Notes under the pieces: generated by a model
The model's input: only the letters and a program-made list of their open reading frames with translations
Databases searched by the model: none
What the model was told of the DNA's origin: nothing
Position numbers and translations under genes: made by a program
Shown: one piece after another, positions 8,433 to 15,394 of the stretch
How the letters are laid out: each line of letters opens with the position of its first letter
Position numbering within the stretch: the stretch's first letter is position 1
From: Bacteroidales bacterium
GTDB lineage: Bacteria > Bacteroidota > Bacteroidia > Bacteroidales > NBLH01
Direction of reading: 5' to 3'
Length of the DNA stretch: 15,394 nucleotides
Assembly: GCA_027083715.1 (NCBI GenBank)
Contig: JALWNR010000411.1
Location: 1-15,394, forward strand

Positions 8433-8510
8433 CAAACTTAATTCAGGGCAGGTGAATATTTTATCTGTCCTGTTTCATCTTGTTTCATCATTAAAAAGTA
8501 TTTTCGAAAG

Positions 8511-9551
8511 ATGCCTTTTACATTAAAAAAGAAAATATTAGTTATACAAACAGCTTTTATTGGTGATGCAATACTGGCAACATCAGTATTGGAAAAACTA
8601 CACGAAAAATTTCCTGAATCACAAATAGATTTTTTAGTACGCAAAGGCAATGAGTCTCTTTTTGCAGGGCATCCGTTTATTTCTAAATTATATGTTTGGA
8701 ACAAAAAAGGGAATAAATACAGAAATCTTTTAAAAATTCTTAGAGAAATACGTAAAGAAGAATACATTTATGTAATCAACCTGCAACGATATTTATCCAC
8801 CGGTGTTGTTACTGCTTTTTCAGGTGCTTCGGTTAAAATAGGCTTTGACAAAAATCCGCTATCTAAATATTTTACCAAAAAATTCAGGCATGATATGAAC
8901 AGCGGAGTTCATGAAATTGAACGAAACCATCAGTTGATTAAAGCAATTACTGATATAAACCCGGCAATGCCTCGTCTGTATCCTTCAAATGAGCAGTTTG
9001 CAAAAGTTGAAAAATATAAAATAGCAAATTATGTGTGTATTTCACCTGCTTCTGTGTGGTTTACCAAACAATTGCCTGCCGAAAAATGGATAAATTTAAT
9101 TCATGTGCTTGAAAAAGACTATAAAATATATTTGCTGGGAGGACCCGATGATAAAAAACTGTGTGAAGATATTCGTTTGAAAGCAGAAAGCCCGAAAACT
9201 TTTAATCTTGCCGGAAAATTAAGCCTTTTGGAATCAGCAGCATTGATGAAAGATTCAGTAATGAATTACACCAACGATTCTGCTCCTATGCACCTTGCCT
9301 CATCAATGAATGCTCCGGTAACAGCAGTTTATTGCTCTACGATACCAACTTTTGGCTTTGGTCCTTTATCGGATGATTCGTATATTGTAGAAACGGCTAA
9401 GGAACTTAAATGCCGCCCGTGCGGATTACACGGCAGAAGAGCCTGTCCGCAAAAACATTTTGATTGTGCCACGACCATTACTGTGGACGGACTATTATTC
9501 GGACTAAAAGACAGATTGAAAAATGCAACAAGAAATAAAAAAAACACTTGA
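8511..9551 (+). CDS. Glycosyltransferase family 9 protein (ADP-heptose:LPS heptosyltransferase-like)
   Basis: GT9-family transferase of the WaaF/RfaF type, which adds heptose or a related sugar to the LPS inner core on the cytoplasmic side of the inner membrane. It has 346 residues, normal for the family. The N-terminal KILVIQTAFIGDAILATSVL (8-27) is the acceptor-side Rossmann start, LLGGPDD (208-214) belongs to the second domain, and TNDSAPMHLAS (254-264) is the nucleotide-sugar-binding signature. The C-terminal Cys/His motif (C301, C304, C312, C319, with HGRRACPQKH) is common in this family. Its last 29 nt overlap tsaC, implying one transcript. Whether the donor is ADP-heptose or another sugar cannot be told. 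Confidence 0.9.
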   Translation: MPFTLKKKILVIQTAFIGDAILATSVLEKLHEKFPESQIDFLVRKGNESLFAGHPFISKLYVWNKKGNKYRNLLKILREIRKEEYIYVINLQRYLSTGVVTAFSGASVKIGFDKNPLSKYFTKKFRHDMNSGVHEIERNHQLIKAITDINPAMPRLYPSNEQFAKVEKYKIANYVCISPASVWFTKQLPAEKWINLIHVLEKDYKIYLLGGPDDKKLCEDIRLKAESPKTFNLAGKLSLLESAALMKDSVMNYTNDSAPMHLASSMNAPVTAVYCSTIPTFGFGPLSDDSYIVETAKELKCRPCGLHGRRACPQKHFDCATTITVDGLLFGLKDRLKNATRNKKNT

Positions 9552-10086
9552 TATTTTATACAGTGGCGGAATAATTTTGTATCCTACGGATACAATCTGG
9601 GGAATTGGTTGTGATGCTACCAATGAAGAAGCCGTACAAAAAATATATAAAATAAAACAGCGCGAAGACAGTAAATCAATGCTGGTACTAATTGACGATA
9701 CTTTTCGAATACCTTCATATATTGATGAAATGCCTGAAATAGCATGGGATTTAATTGAATTAAGCGAAAAACCCTTAACAATTATCTATCCGGCAGCAAA
9801 AAATCTGGCAAAAAATCTGGTAGCTAAAGATGGAAGTATTGGTATTCGCGTTTCGCACGATGAATTTACAAAAGAGCTGATTCGTCGATTTAAAAAACCA
9901 ATTGTTTCCACATCGGCAAATATCTCCGGACAGCCTGCTCCTGCCTTTTTTGATGAAATCAATGAAGAAATAAAATCAGCCGTGGACTATATCGTAAATC
10001 ACAGGCAAGACGATACTACAAAATCAGCACCTTCGGGAATTATTAAATTAGGTGTGAATGGCGAGGTACAAGTTATCAGAGAATAA
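9523..10086 (+). CDS. tsaC: L-threonylcarbamoyladenylate synthase (YrdC/Sua5 family)
   Basis: Makes threonylcarbamoyl-AMP from threonine, bicarbonate and ATP, the first step of the universal tRNA t6A37 modification. The protein has 187 residues, a lone YrdC domain, so TsaC-type rather than the longer two-domain Sua5. Motifs: ILYPTDTIWGIGCDA (18-32), KIKQR (43-47), which binds the substrates, IGIRVS (106-111) and VSTSANISG (128-136). The ATG at 9523 is the only one that keeps the first beta strand, although it starts inside the GT9 gene in another frame (29-nt overlap). The next Met (residue 53) would destroy the domain. Translational coupling to GT9 is likely. Confidence 0.92.
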   Translation: MQQEIKKTLDILYSGGIILYPTDTIWGIGCDATNEEAVQKIYKIKQREDSKSMLVLIDDTFRIPSYIDEMPEIAWDLIELSEKPLTIIYPAAKNLAKNLVAKDGSIGIRVSHDEFTKELIRRFKKPIVSTSANISGQPAPAFFDEINEEIKSAVDYIVNHRQDDTTKSAPSGIIKLGVNGEVQVIRE

Positions 10087-10169
10087 ATCTCAAACCGTCC
10101 GGGGTTCAACACTATTTTAAAAAATCTCAAAAACTCCGTAAAGCTCTTGTTCGTTTGGCAATAGGGTGT

Positions 10170-10341
10170 TTAATTTGTGTTTGTCTATAAAGTGCTTGAT
10201 TTTTGAAAAAATTAGATTTTTGATGAATTTTTGTTTTTTTCGTTGCAGCAAATGCTTAGGTATTAGGCAAAACGAAAAAAGCAAAAAAGCGCAAAAAGAT
10301 ATTTTTTCAATTCAATGACTTTATGGACAAACACTAATTAA
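10170..10341. repeat. Inverted-repeat element, family B (about 172 bp hairpin)
   Basis: The 24-nt ends (10170-10193 and 10318-10341) are inverted repeats with 22 of 24 positions pairing; the inner part of each end reads GTGTTTGTyyATAAAGT. Pairing continues, with gaps, through T-rich and A-rich arms to a central stem TTTTTTCGTT (10235-10244) with AACGAAAAAA (10271-10280). The whole unit can fold as one long imperfect hairpin. It fills half of the tsaC-carboxyltransferase spacer and lies upstream of the likely promoter of the next gene, so it would be in the tsaC 3' region. No target-site duplication is evident. The stretch 10087-10169 holds nothing I recognise. Confidence 0.82.
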
Positions 10342-10396
10342 TGCCATTTGTCATTTTTCTTACCCATAAAGTAAATATTTTATATATTTATAGCTT

Positions 10397-10404
10397 TAAA
10401 TTTG
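10397..10404 (+). promoter_or_regulatory. -7 promoter element of the acyl-CoA carboxyltransferase gene
   Basis: TAAATTTG matches TAnnTTTG exactly, 30 nt before the ATG at 10435. The -33 region is only T-rich (TTTT at 10378-10381), so the assignment rests on the -7 element and its position. Confidence 0.5.
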
Positions 10405-10434
10405 TTATTGAAATTTACCTAAAACCAAACCAAA

Positions 10435-11982
10435 ATGTCATCAAAACAAAAATTTGAATTACTGGATAAAAAAATACAGGAAGCCTTAAAAGGCGGAGGA
10501 GAAAAACGTATTGAAGCTCAGCATAAACGTGGAAAACTAACAGCCCGTGAACGTCTGGAAATATTGCTCGATAAAGGTTCTTTTCAGGAGTTGGGTATGT
10601 TTGTTACGCACCGTTCGCACGATTTTGGATTAGAAAATGAAAAATATCCGGGCGATGGAGTAGTTACCGGATACGGAACCATAAACGGACGTTTGGTTTA
10701 TGTGTTTTCGCAGGATTTTACCGTATTTGGAGGTTCACTTGCCGAAGCACATGCCGAAAAAATTGTGAAAATTATGGATCTGGCAATGAAAAACGGTGCA
10801 CCTGTTATCGGCTTGAATGATTCGGGTGGTGCACGTATTCAGGAAGGAGTGGTTTCGCTTGGCGGATATGCCGATATTTTCTATCGGAATACCTTGGCAT
10901 CGGGTGTTGTACCTCAATTATCCGCAATTTTAGGACCATGTGCCGGAGGAGCGGTTTACTCACCGGCAATTACCGATTTTAATTTTATGGTAGCAAATAC
11001 TTCGTATATGTTTGTTACGGGTCCCAATGTAGTAAAAACCGTAACCCACGAAGAGGTAAGCTCCGAGGAATTAGGTGGTGCATATACACATGCCGCAAAA
11101 TCGGGAGTAGCTCATTTTACAGGTAATAATGAGGTGGAAACTTTGAATCAAATAAAGCAGGCACTTAGCTACATGCCGCAAAACTGCGAAGAACTTCCAC
11201 CTACGGTGGAATATACCCCTGACGATGAAATCCGTAAAGAGCTAAACAATATAGTTCCTGAAAATCCTAATCAGCCTTATGACATAAAAGATGTGATTTG
11301 TAATGTGGTAGATAAAGGCAGTTTTTTAGAGGTACATAAAGATTTTGCCGAAAATATAGTGGTCGGTTTTGCACATCTGGCTGGGAAAAGTATTGGTGTA
11401 GTGGCAAATCAGCCGGCTTATCTTGCCGGAGTTTTGGATATTAATTCTTCGAAAAAAGCTGCACGTTTTGTACGCTTTTGCGATGCTTTTAATATTCCTT
11501 TGCTTGTTTTTGAAGATGTTCCGGGTTTTTTGCCGGGTACCGACCAGGAATGGAACGCCATTATTACCAACGGAGCCAAATTGCTTTATGCATTTTCGGA
11601 AGCTACCGTACCACGCATTACAGTGATTACACGCAAAGCCTACGGAGGAGCTTATGATGTAATGAATTCAAAACATATTGGTGCCGATTTAAATTTTGCA
11701 TGGCCCACTGCCGAAATTGCCGTAATGGGTGCAAAAGGTGCTGCCGAAATTATTTTCCGTAAGGAAATTAAAGCAGCCGAAAACCCCGAGCAAAAGCTGA
11801 AAGAAAAAGAAGATGAGTACAATGCGATGTTTGCCCATCCGTATAAAGCAGCCGAGCGCGGATATATTGATGAAGTAATCAAGCCGGAGCAAACCCGTGA
11901 GCGTTTAATCCGCGGATTTAAAATGCTGGAAAACAAAGTAGATAAACTGCCAAAGAAAAAACATGGCAATATTCCGTTATAG
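10435..11982 (+). CDS. Acyl-CoA carboxylase carboxyltransferase (beta) subunit, PccB/MmdA family
   Basis: Carboxyltransferase subunit that moves CO2 between biotin and propionyl-/methylmalonyl-CoA. It has 515 residues, the usual length. The N-half has the first crotonase-like domain with an oxyanion-hole region at [11 protein letters not shown] (128-138) and [12 protein letters not shown] (167-178). The C-half has the second, with [12 protein letters not shown] (363-374), [13 protein letters not shown] (399-411) and [14 protein letters not shown] (423-436). Residues 1-50 ([16 protein letters not shown]) are typical of PccB/MmdA. In Bacteroidota this family serves propionyl-CoA carboxylase or Na+-translocating methylmalonyl-CoA decarboxylase in succinate/propionate metabolism. 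The biotin carrier and other partners are not in this window, so the two roles cannot be separated. Confidence 0.93.
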   Translation: MSSKQKFELLDKKIQEALKGGGEKRIEAQHKRGKLTARERLEILLDKGSFQELGMFVTHRSHDFGLENEKYPGDGVVTGYGTINGRLVYVFSQDFTVFGGSLAEAHAEKIVKIMDLAMKNGAPVIGLNDSGGARIQEGVVSLGGYADIFYRNTLASGVVPQLSAILGPCAGGAVYSPAITDFNFMVANTSYMFVTGPNVVKTVTHEEVSSEELGGAYTHAAKSGVAHFTGNNEVETLNQIKQALSYMPQNCEELPPTVEYTPDDEIRKELNNIVPENPNQPYDIKDVICNVVDKGSFLEVHKDFAENIVVGFAHLAGKSIGVVANQPAYLAGVLDINSSKKAARFVRFCDAFNIPLLVFEDVPGFLPGTDQEWNAIITNGAKLLYAFSEATVPRITVITRKAYGGAYDVMNSKHIGADLNFAWPTAEIAVMGAKGAAEIIFRKEIKAAENPEQKLKEKEDEYNAMFAHPYKAAERGYIDEVIKPEQTRERLIRGFKMLENKVDKLPKKKHGNIPL

Positions 11983-12000
11983 CTTTTAAAATAGGATATT

Positions 12001-12052
12001 TAGTGTTTGTTTATATAGGAATTTAAGTATTAAACTTTATGTACAAGCACTA
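12001..12052. repeat. Short inverted repeat related to family B
   Basis: Ends TAGTGTTTGTTTATATAGG (12001-12019) and the complement of 12034-12052 (TAGTGCTTGTACATAAAGT) match at 14 of 19 positions and resemble the ends of the 10170-10341 element, but only 14 nt lie between them. It looks like a version with the interior lost. It sits just after the carboxyltransferase stop codon and could act as a weak transcript-ending hairpin; no T-run follows. Confidence 0.6.
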
Positions 12053-12053
12053 T

Positions 12054-12285
12054 TTAACCCACACTATTCACCGGTTTTTATTGATTTTTTCATACCGAGC
12101 GATTAACTGATAATTACAAGTATTTCGGTTAAGAAATACAACACTCAAATTTATTTGCTTTCGGCTCATGAGGCTAAAAGTTGGGTGCCTTACTTTTATC
12201 TTTGTGTATTCCGATAAATCGAAACAAGCTTTGTATCTGCACAAAGCTAAAAGCATGAACGGCGGAAGGTAATAATGTGGGTTAA
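12054..12285 (+). repeat. Dispersed intergenic repeat, family A, copy 2 (about 232 bp)
   Basis: The second copy of family A, in the opposite orientation to 8097-8409. Its ends form a terminal inverted repeat: TTAACCCACACTATTCACC (12054-12072) against GGTAATAATGTGGGTTAA (12268-12285). It contains the 46-nt shared core (12142-12187) and a perfect hairpin AGCTTTGT (12227-12234) / ACAAAGCT (12241-12248) with loop ATCTGC. It lies between convergent genes, directly beside the short family B repeat. From its end to the mutL stop (12286-12408) I see only a weak 5-bp stem (12298-12311). Confidence 0.8.
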
Positions 12286-12408
12286 TTTTTCTGTTCAAGA
12301 GTAGAGACTCTCTGATTTTATTGATATTTTAGATAAAAATTAGGATGTTCATTAAGAGCTTTACCAATAAAACCCTGATAATCAATAAATAAAAAAAGAA
12401 AATTAATT

Positions 12409-14232
12409 CTAAAACATATTATCCAACTCTTCAATACTGATTATTTTAATAATGTTTTTACCAGTAGGCGAATGATTAGGAATTGTACAAGTAAACAGTA
12501 TATCAATTAATTCACGCATTTCGATTGTGGTAAGCTCAGGTTGATAGCCACTTACGGCTGCTTTTGCCATTGATACGGCAATTTTTTCATTAGCATCTTT
12601 CTCTATATTTCCACCGGTAACTTTATAGGTTTCCAAAAATTGAGTAATTACTTCAACCGGATCTAAATTTTCAAAAAAAGAAGGACTTGCATTAATAACG
12701 AAAGCATTTTTCCCAAATTTTTGAATATCAAAACCTATTTTTTTTAAGGATTCACTAATTTCAAGTATAACACTTGCATTTTCAGCATCAAGATTTAAAG
12801 TAACAGGAAATAAACTCACCTGAGAAACAGCTTGTTGATTCTCTAAATTAGCCAAAAATTGTTCATACAAAATACGCTCCTGTGCACGACGCTTATGTAT
12901 CAACATTAAACCCGATTTAACAGAGGTAACAATGTATTTATTTTTCAGTAAAAATATATTTTCCGAATTATTGGCAATATGTGCAGTATTCTGAGTTTGC
13001 ACAAATAACTGCTGCTGTTCAGCTTCTTCATTCTTAATTCCATCGTAAAGGCTTTCCCAATTTTCAGGTACTTCTTGTTTTTGAAAGCCTGAAAAACTAC
13101 CTTCCGTGTTTCCTCCACTTTCTTTTTCAAAAGGATTATAGTTTGGATTGATACCAATACCGGGAGTATTTAATTGTGTATCATTAGTTAAAACGGGTAT
13201 ATCAATAGCACCTTCTTGATTAAAATCAATGGAGTATGCCACATTATACTTACCCAATGCTTCTTTAACGGCAGCACGTATCATTTGAAAAACAGCCGGT
13301 GAGTCTTCAAATTTAATTTCTGTTTTTGTGGGATGAATATTAATGTCTATGCGAGAGGGATCAATATCAAAATACAAGAAATAACTGGATTGTGTATCAG
13401 GCGGAATAATATTATCATAAGCCATCATTACTGCTTTATGAAAATAGGCATGACGCATAAAACGTTTATTTACGAAAAAAAACTGATTTCCCCCCTTTTT
13501 TCGGGCTATTTCAGGCTTTCCGATATATCCGCTAATGTTTACCAAATCGGTTTGTACATCAACAGGTACCACATTTCTCCCAACAGAATCACCAAAAACA
13601 TGAATAATGCGTTGATAAAGATTAGATACAGGCAGGTTATATACCTCTGTATCATTATGTTTTAACGAAAAAGAAATTTCAGGATAGCACAAAACAATAC
13701 GCTGAAATTGCACCAAGATATGTCGAAACTCTGTATTGTCCGATTTTAGAAAACGGCGGCGTGCAGGAATATTAAAAAACAAATTACGCACTGCAAAATT
13801 ACTGCCTATAGGGCAATTAACAAACTCCTGAGCTTCTATTTCCGAGCCGCTGATTTTAAGGTAAGTACCCAGCTCCTCCCCTTCTTGCCGTGTTTTAAGT
13901 TCTACTTGTGCTACCGCAGCTATCGAAGCTAAAGCTTCGCCACGAAAACCCATTGTACGGATAGCAAATAAATCATCGGCTTTTCGGATTTTTGAAGTGG
14001 CATGACGTTCAAAAGCCAAACGTGCATCGGTTGGCGACATTCCTTTTCCATTGTCAATTACTTGCACCAAACCACGACCTGCTTCTTTTAAAATTAATTG
14101 TATTTTTTTTGCTCCCGCATCAATTGCATTTTCTACCAATTCTTTTACAACAGATGCAGGTCGCTGGATTACTTCTCCGGCAGCAATTTGGTTTGCCACC
14201 GAATCGGGTAATAATTCTATAATATCAGTCAT
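12409..14232 (-). CDS. mutL: DNA mismatch repair protein MutL
   Basis: MutL couples mismatch recognition by MutS to downstream strand removal. It has 607 residues, a normal length. The N-terminal GHKL ATPase is intact: ANQIAAGEVIQRPASVVKEL (13-32), ELVENAIDAGA (31-41, with catalytic Glu31 and Mg-binding Asn35 by comparison with E. coli Glu29/Asn33), DNGKGM (60-65), and GFRGEALASI (95-104). A variable linker (about 335-420) leads to the dimerisation domain (about 425-607). There the endonuclease signature DQHAxxExxxxE reads HKRRAQERILYE (446-457): the two Glu (452, 457) remain, but Asp, Gln and His are changed. The C-terminal PNHSPTGK replaces CPHGRP. It is downstream of the 97-residue gene with a 44-nt gap, probably co-transcribed. 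Confidence 0.95.
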   Translation of the reverse strand: MTDIIELLPDSVANQIAAGEVIQRPASVVKELVENAIDAGAKKIQLILKEAGRGLVQVIDNGKGMSPTDARLAFERHATSKIRKADDLFAIRTMGFRGEALASIAAVAQVELKTRQEGEELGTYLKISGSEIEAQEFVNCPIGSNFAVRNLFFNIPARRRFLKSDNTEFRHILVQFQRIVLCYPEISFSLKHNDTEVYNLPVSNLYQRIIHVFGDSVGRNVVPVDVQTDLVNISGYIGKPEIARKKGGNQFFFVNKRFMRHAYFHKAVMMAYDNIIPPDTQSSYFLYFDIDPSRIDINIHPTKTEIKFEDSPAVFQMIRAAVKEALGKYNVAYSIDFNQEGAIDIPVLTNDTQLNTPGIGINPNYNPFEKESGGNTEGSFSGFQKQEVPENWESLYDGIKNEEAEQQQLFVQTQNTAHIANNSENIFLLKNKYIVTSVKSGLMLIHKRRAQERILYEQFLANLENQQAVSQVSLFPVTLNLDAENASVILEISESLKKIGFDIQKFGKNAFVINASPSFFENLDPVEVITQFLETYKVTGGNIEKDANEKIAVSMAKAAVSGYQPELTTIEMRELIDILFTCTIPNHSPTGKNIIKIISIEELDNMF

Positions 14233-14276
14233 TTGATTGAATTGTAAAAACCAAAAACAGTTTAAAATTTACAGTT

Positions 14277-14570
14277 TTAAGCATAAAAAATGTAATATGC
14301 TATTACCGAAAGAATTACTGCAATAATAAGTACTCTATAACTAGAACTGTTTCGTTGTTTTGTAGCATAAGTATGACTAATATATCTACGCATCTGCCCT
14401 TTTACAGCGGGTATATACTCTCCTTTTTCATTGACTACATTTCCTGCACCTGCATCGCGTTTAGCACGCTCAATACGTTGTTCAAATTCTTCTTTAACCG
14501 CATCATAATATCTGGTTTTAAAATCAAAAACCTTATGCGATGGTATTTTAAATAATGAAGGTAATCCCAT
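14277..14570 (-). CDS. Small conserved membrane protein of unknown function, upstream of mutL
   Basis: 97-residue protein. The N-terminal 75 residues are polar and charged, including HKVFDFKTRYYD (12-23) and an amphipathic EEFEQRIERAKRD (27-39). One hydrophobic segment, about 79-97, ends the protein (RVLIIAVILSVIAYYIFYA), so it is a tail-anchored-type membrane protein. It resembles short Bacteroidota proteins commonly found beside mutL or ribH that, from memory, are sometimes mislabelled as riboflavin synthase subunit beta; nothing here suggests an enzyme. An exact -7 promoter element precedes it, and mutL follows by 44 nt. Function not known. Confidence 0.75.
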   Translation of the reverse strand: MGLPSLFKIPSHKVFDFKTRYYDAVKEEFEQRIERAKRDAGAGNVVNEKGEYIPAVKGQMRRYISHTYATKQRNSSSYRVLIIAVILSVIAYYIFYA

Positions 14571-14590
14571 TTGAAAATAATTTATTTATG

Positions 14591-14598
14591 CAAAGATA
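14591..14598 (-). promoter_or_regulatory. -7 promoter element for the small membrane protein-mutL unit
   Basis: On the minus strand TATCTTTG matches TAnnTTTG exactly and ends 20 nt before the ATG at 14570. It lies in the 74-nt gap after queD, so the two downstream genes can be transcribed without queD. No clear -33 TTTG is seen. Confidence 0.6.
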
Positions 14599-14644
14599 TG
14601 ATTTTTTTGTAAAAATGCGTACCATAACAACTCTCATATAAACC

Positions 14645-15094
14645 TTACTCATTATCATCCGCAAACCATTCGGCATACGAAGTAGCCGTTTCATAAAGCC
14701 TAAGGCTATGAAGTTTAACCTCAGCCGGCAATAAAGGTTTTATCCTATCGGCAAATTCGGCAACCAACAATTCACAGGTAGGCTGAAAGGGTAAAATCTC
14801 AAAACGTTCAAACATTTGTGGAGTAAAAAATAAATCCTTAGTTGGTGCTGCCGAACTAAATACTATTGCATGATCAAATTTATCAACAATAACCGAATTA
14901 ACCAGTTTCTTTAAATCTCCAAAATCCATGACCATCCCATTTTTAGCACTTTCTTTATCATTTATAGGTTCACCTATAATTGTTACAAAAAGTTTATATG
15001 AATGACCATGAATATTTTTACATAATCCGTCATAATCCCATAAGGCATGAGCCATTTCAAAGTTAAATTCTTTAGTAACTCTTATTTTTAACAT
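14645..15094 (-). CDS. queD: 6-carboxy-5,6,7,8-tetrahydropterin synthase / 6-pyruvoyl-tetrahydropterin synthase family
   Basis: QueD-type enzyme: converts 7,8-dihydroneopterin triphosphate to 6-carboxytetrahydropterin in queuosine/7-deazaguanine synthesis. Taken from the ATG at 15094 it has 149 residues, slightly longer than the typical 120. Zinc ligands are H16 (MAHALW), H29 and H31 (NIHGHSY); the CxxxHGH arrangement with Cys25 as catalytic residue favours QueD. MVMDFGDLK (54-62), DHA (74-76), PTCELLVAEFA (105-115) and LYETATSYAEW (133-143) complete the T-fold. An upstream in-frame TTG at 15121 would add nine unconserved residues and is less likely. No other queuosine gene is in the window, so a pterin role is not excluded. 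Confidence 0.9.
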   Translation of the reverse strand: MLKIRVTKEFNFEMAHALWDYDGLCKNIHGHSYKLFVTIIGEPINDKESAKNGMVMDFGDLKKLVNSVIVDKFDHAIVFSSAAPTKDLFFTPQMFERFEILPFQPTCELLVAEFADRIKPLLPAEVKLHSLRLYETATSYAEWFADDNE

Positions 15095-15394
15095 AATATA
15101 TTTTTTTAATTTAATTATCAAACACCAGTAACATGCTAATTATCAATCATATATACATCATCGTATTGATAATTTCCAATTAGCCGATAATTAATATACT
15201 TTTTATCCTAAGCATTTAGTATAAATTTACAAAAAACATCCACTCTTTTAGCTCTTTTGTTTTGAAATAAAAATATAAATTTTCTAAAAAAAATAAGACC
15301 TAATTTATAAGTTTAAAATGAAACAAATTACCGCTTTTTAAAACATAAGGATTATGCATAATTAATTTACCTACGATAACTCCTACAAATAAAA
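15095..15394. other. Non-coding region upstream of queD
   Basis: 300 bp of AT-rich sequence with no supported gene on either strand. It contains a perfect 10-bp inverted repeat, AATTATCAAT (15138-15147) and ATTGATAATT (15165-15174), 17 nt apart and about 45-80 nt upstream of the queD start, which could be an operator or a leader hairpin. No exact TAnnTTTG element for queD was found, and I see no preQ1 riboswitch core. The window ends before any neighbour on the right. Confidence 0.5.

Noticed and set aside
12054-12285. Integron attC site (ends resemble RYYYAAC and GTTRRRY)
   Set aside because: The right end is not a full match, copy 1 has no GTT at that end, the elements are longer than usual attC sites, and there is no integrase or cassette array.
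12068-12298. 76-codon open frame on the minus strand inside repeat A copy 2
   Set aside because: It runs on the opposite strand of the element relative to the frame in copy 1, so no coding sequence is shared between the copies.
12298-12311. Terminator between the carboxyltransferase and mutL genes (AGAGT-AGAG-ACTCT)
   Set aside because: Only a 5-bp stem with no T-run on either strand; too weak to call.
13333-14236. Open frames of 61-110 codons on the plus strand inside mutL
   Set aside because: Antisense shadows of a full-length, conserved mutL with no features of real proteins.
15095-15121. N-terminal extension of QueD from an upstream TTG
   Set aside because: The extra residues are Lys/Ile-rich, are not part of the T-fold, and the ATG at 15094 places the first strand correctly.
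15095-15394. preQ1 riboswitch upstream of queD
   Set aside because: No compact stem with the expected A-rich tail next to the start codon could be found on the minus strand.

Overview
The window is AT-rich DNA from a member of the Bacteroidota, probably a Bacteroidales-type lineage. The evidence is an adjacent SusC/SusD pair, several matches to the Bacteroidota -7 promoter element TAnnTTTG just upstream of genes, Bacteroidota-type surface lipoproteins, and proteins (DapD, carboxyltransferase, MutL with a small membrane protein beside it) that resemble their Bacteroidota versions. Ten protein genes are supported: nine complete and one cut by the left edge. I found no rRNA, tRNA, CRISPR array, transposase, integrase or phage gene.

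Layout. 1-534 (-): start of a Tat-exported M19 dipeptidase. 535-930: divergent AT-rich spacer. 931-5929 (+): susC-susD outer-membrane uptake pair, closed by a strong terminator. 5997-6830 (+): lipoprotein of the phosphodiester glycosidase (NAGPA) family. 7020-7838 (+): dapD of lysine/peptidoglycan biosynthesis, with its own promoter and terminator. 7839-8510: long spacer holding an inverted, strongly palindromic repeat. 8511-10086 (+): heptosyltransferase-family (GT9) gene overlapping a tsaC/YrdC gene for tRNA t6A synthesis. 10087-10434: spacer with a second, hairpin-forming repeat. 10435-11982 (+): biotin-dependent acyl-CoA carboxyltransferase. 11983-12408: convergent spacer carrying a second copy of each repeat. 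12409-15094 (-): mutL, a 97-residue membrane protein and queD. 15095-15394: no gene seen.

How the genes fit together. The left third serves the cell envelope: nutrient import (SusCD) next to an exported dipeptidase and a lipoprotein hydrolase. No glycoside hydrolase, sulfatase or sensor accompanies susCD, so its substrate is open. The remainder is housekeeping: diaminopimelate, LPS-type glycosyl transfer, tRNA modification, propionyl/methylmalonyl-CoA metabolism, mismatch repair and queuosine precursor synthesis.

The least explained part is the non-coding sequence. Family A (8097-8409 and, inverted, 12054-12285) shares ends, a 46-nt core that is 91% identical, and distal blocks, while its interior differs. 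Family B (10170-10341 and a reduced 12001-12052) is an inverted repeat with TAGTGTTTGT-type ends. They bracket the GT9-tsaC-carboxyltransferase block and look like MITE-like or REP-like structured elements without their own protein. A second point is MutL, whose C-terminal DQHA endonuclease signature is replaced by HKRR. All assignments come from reading the sequence; no database search was run.
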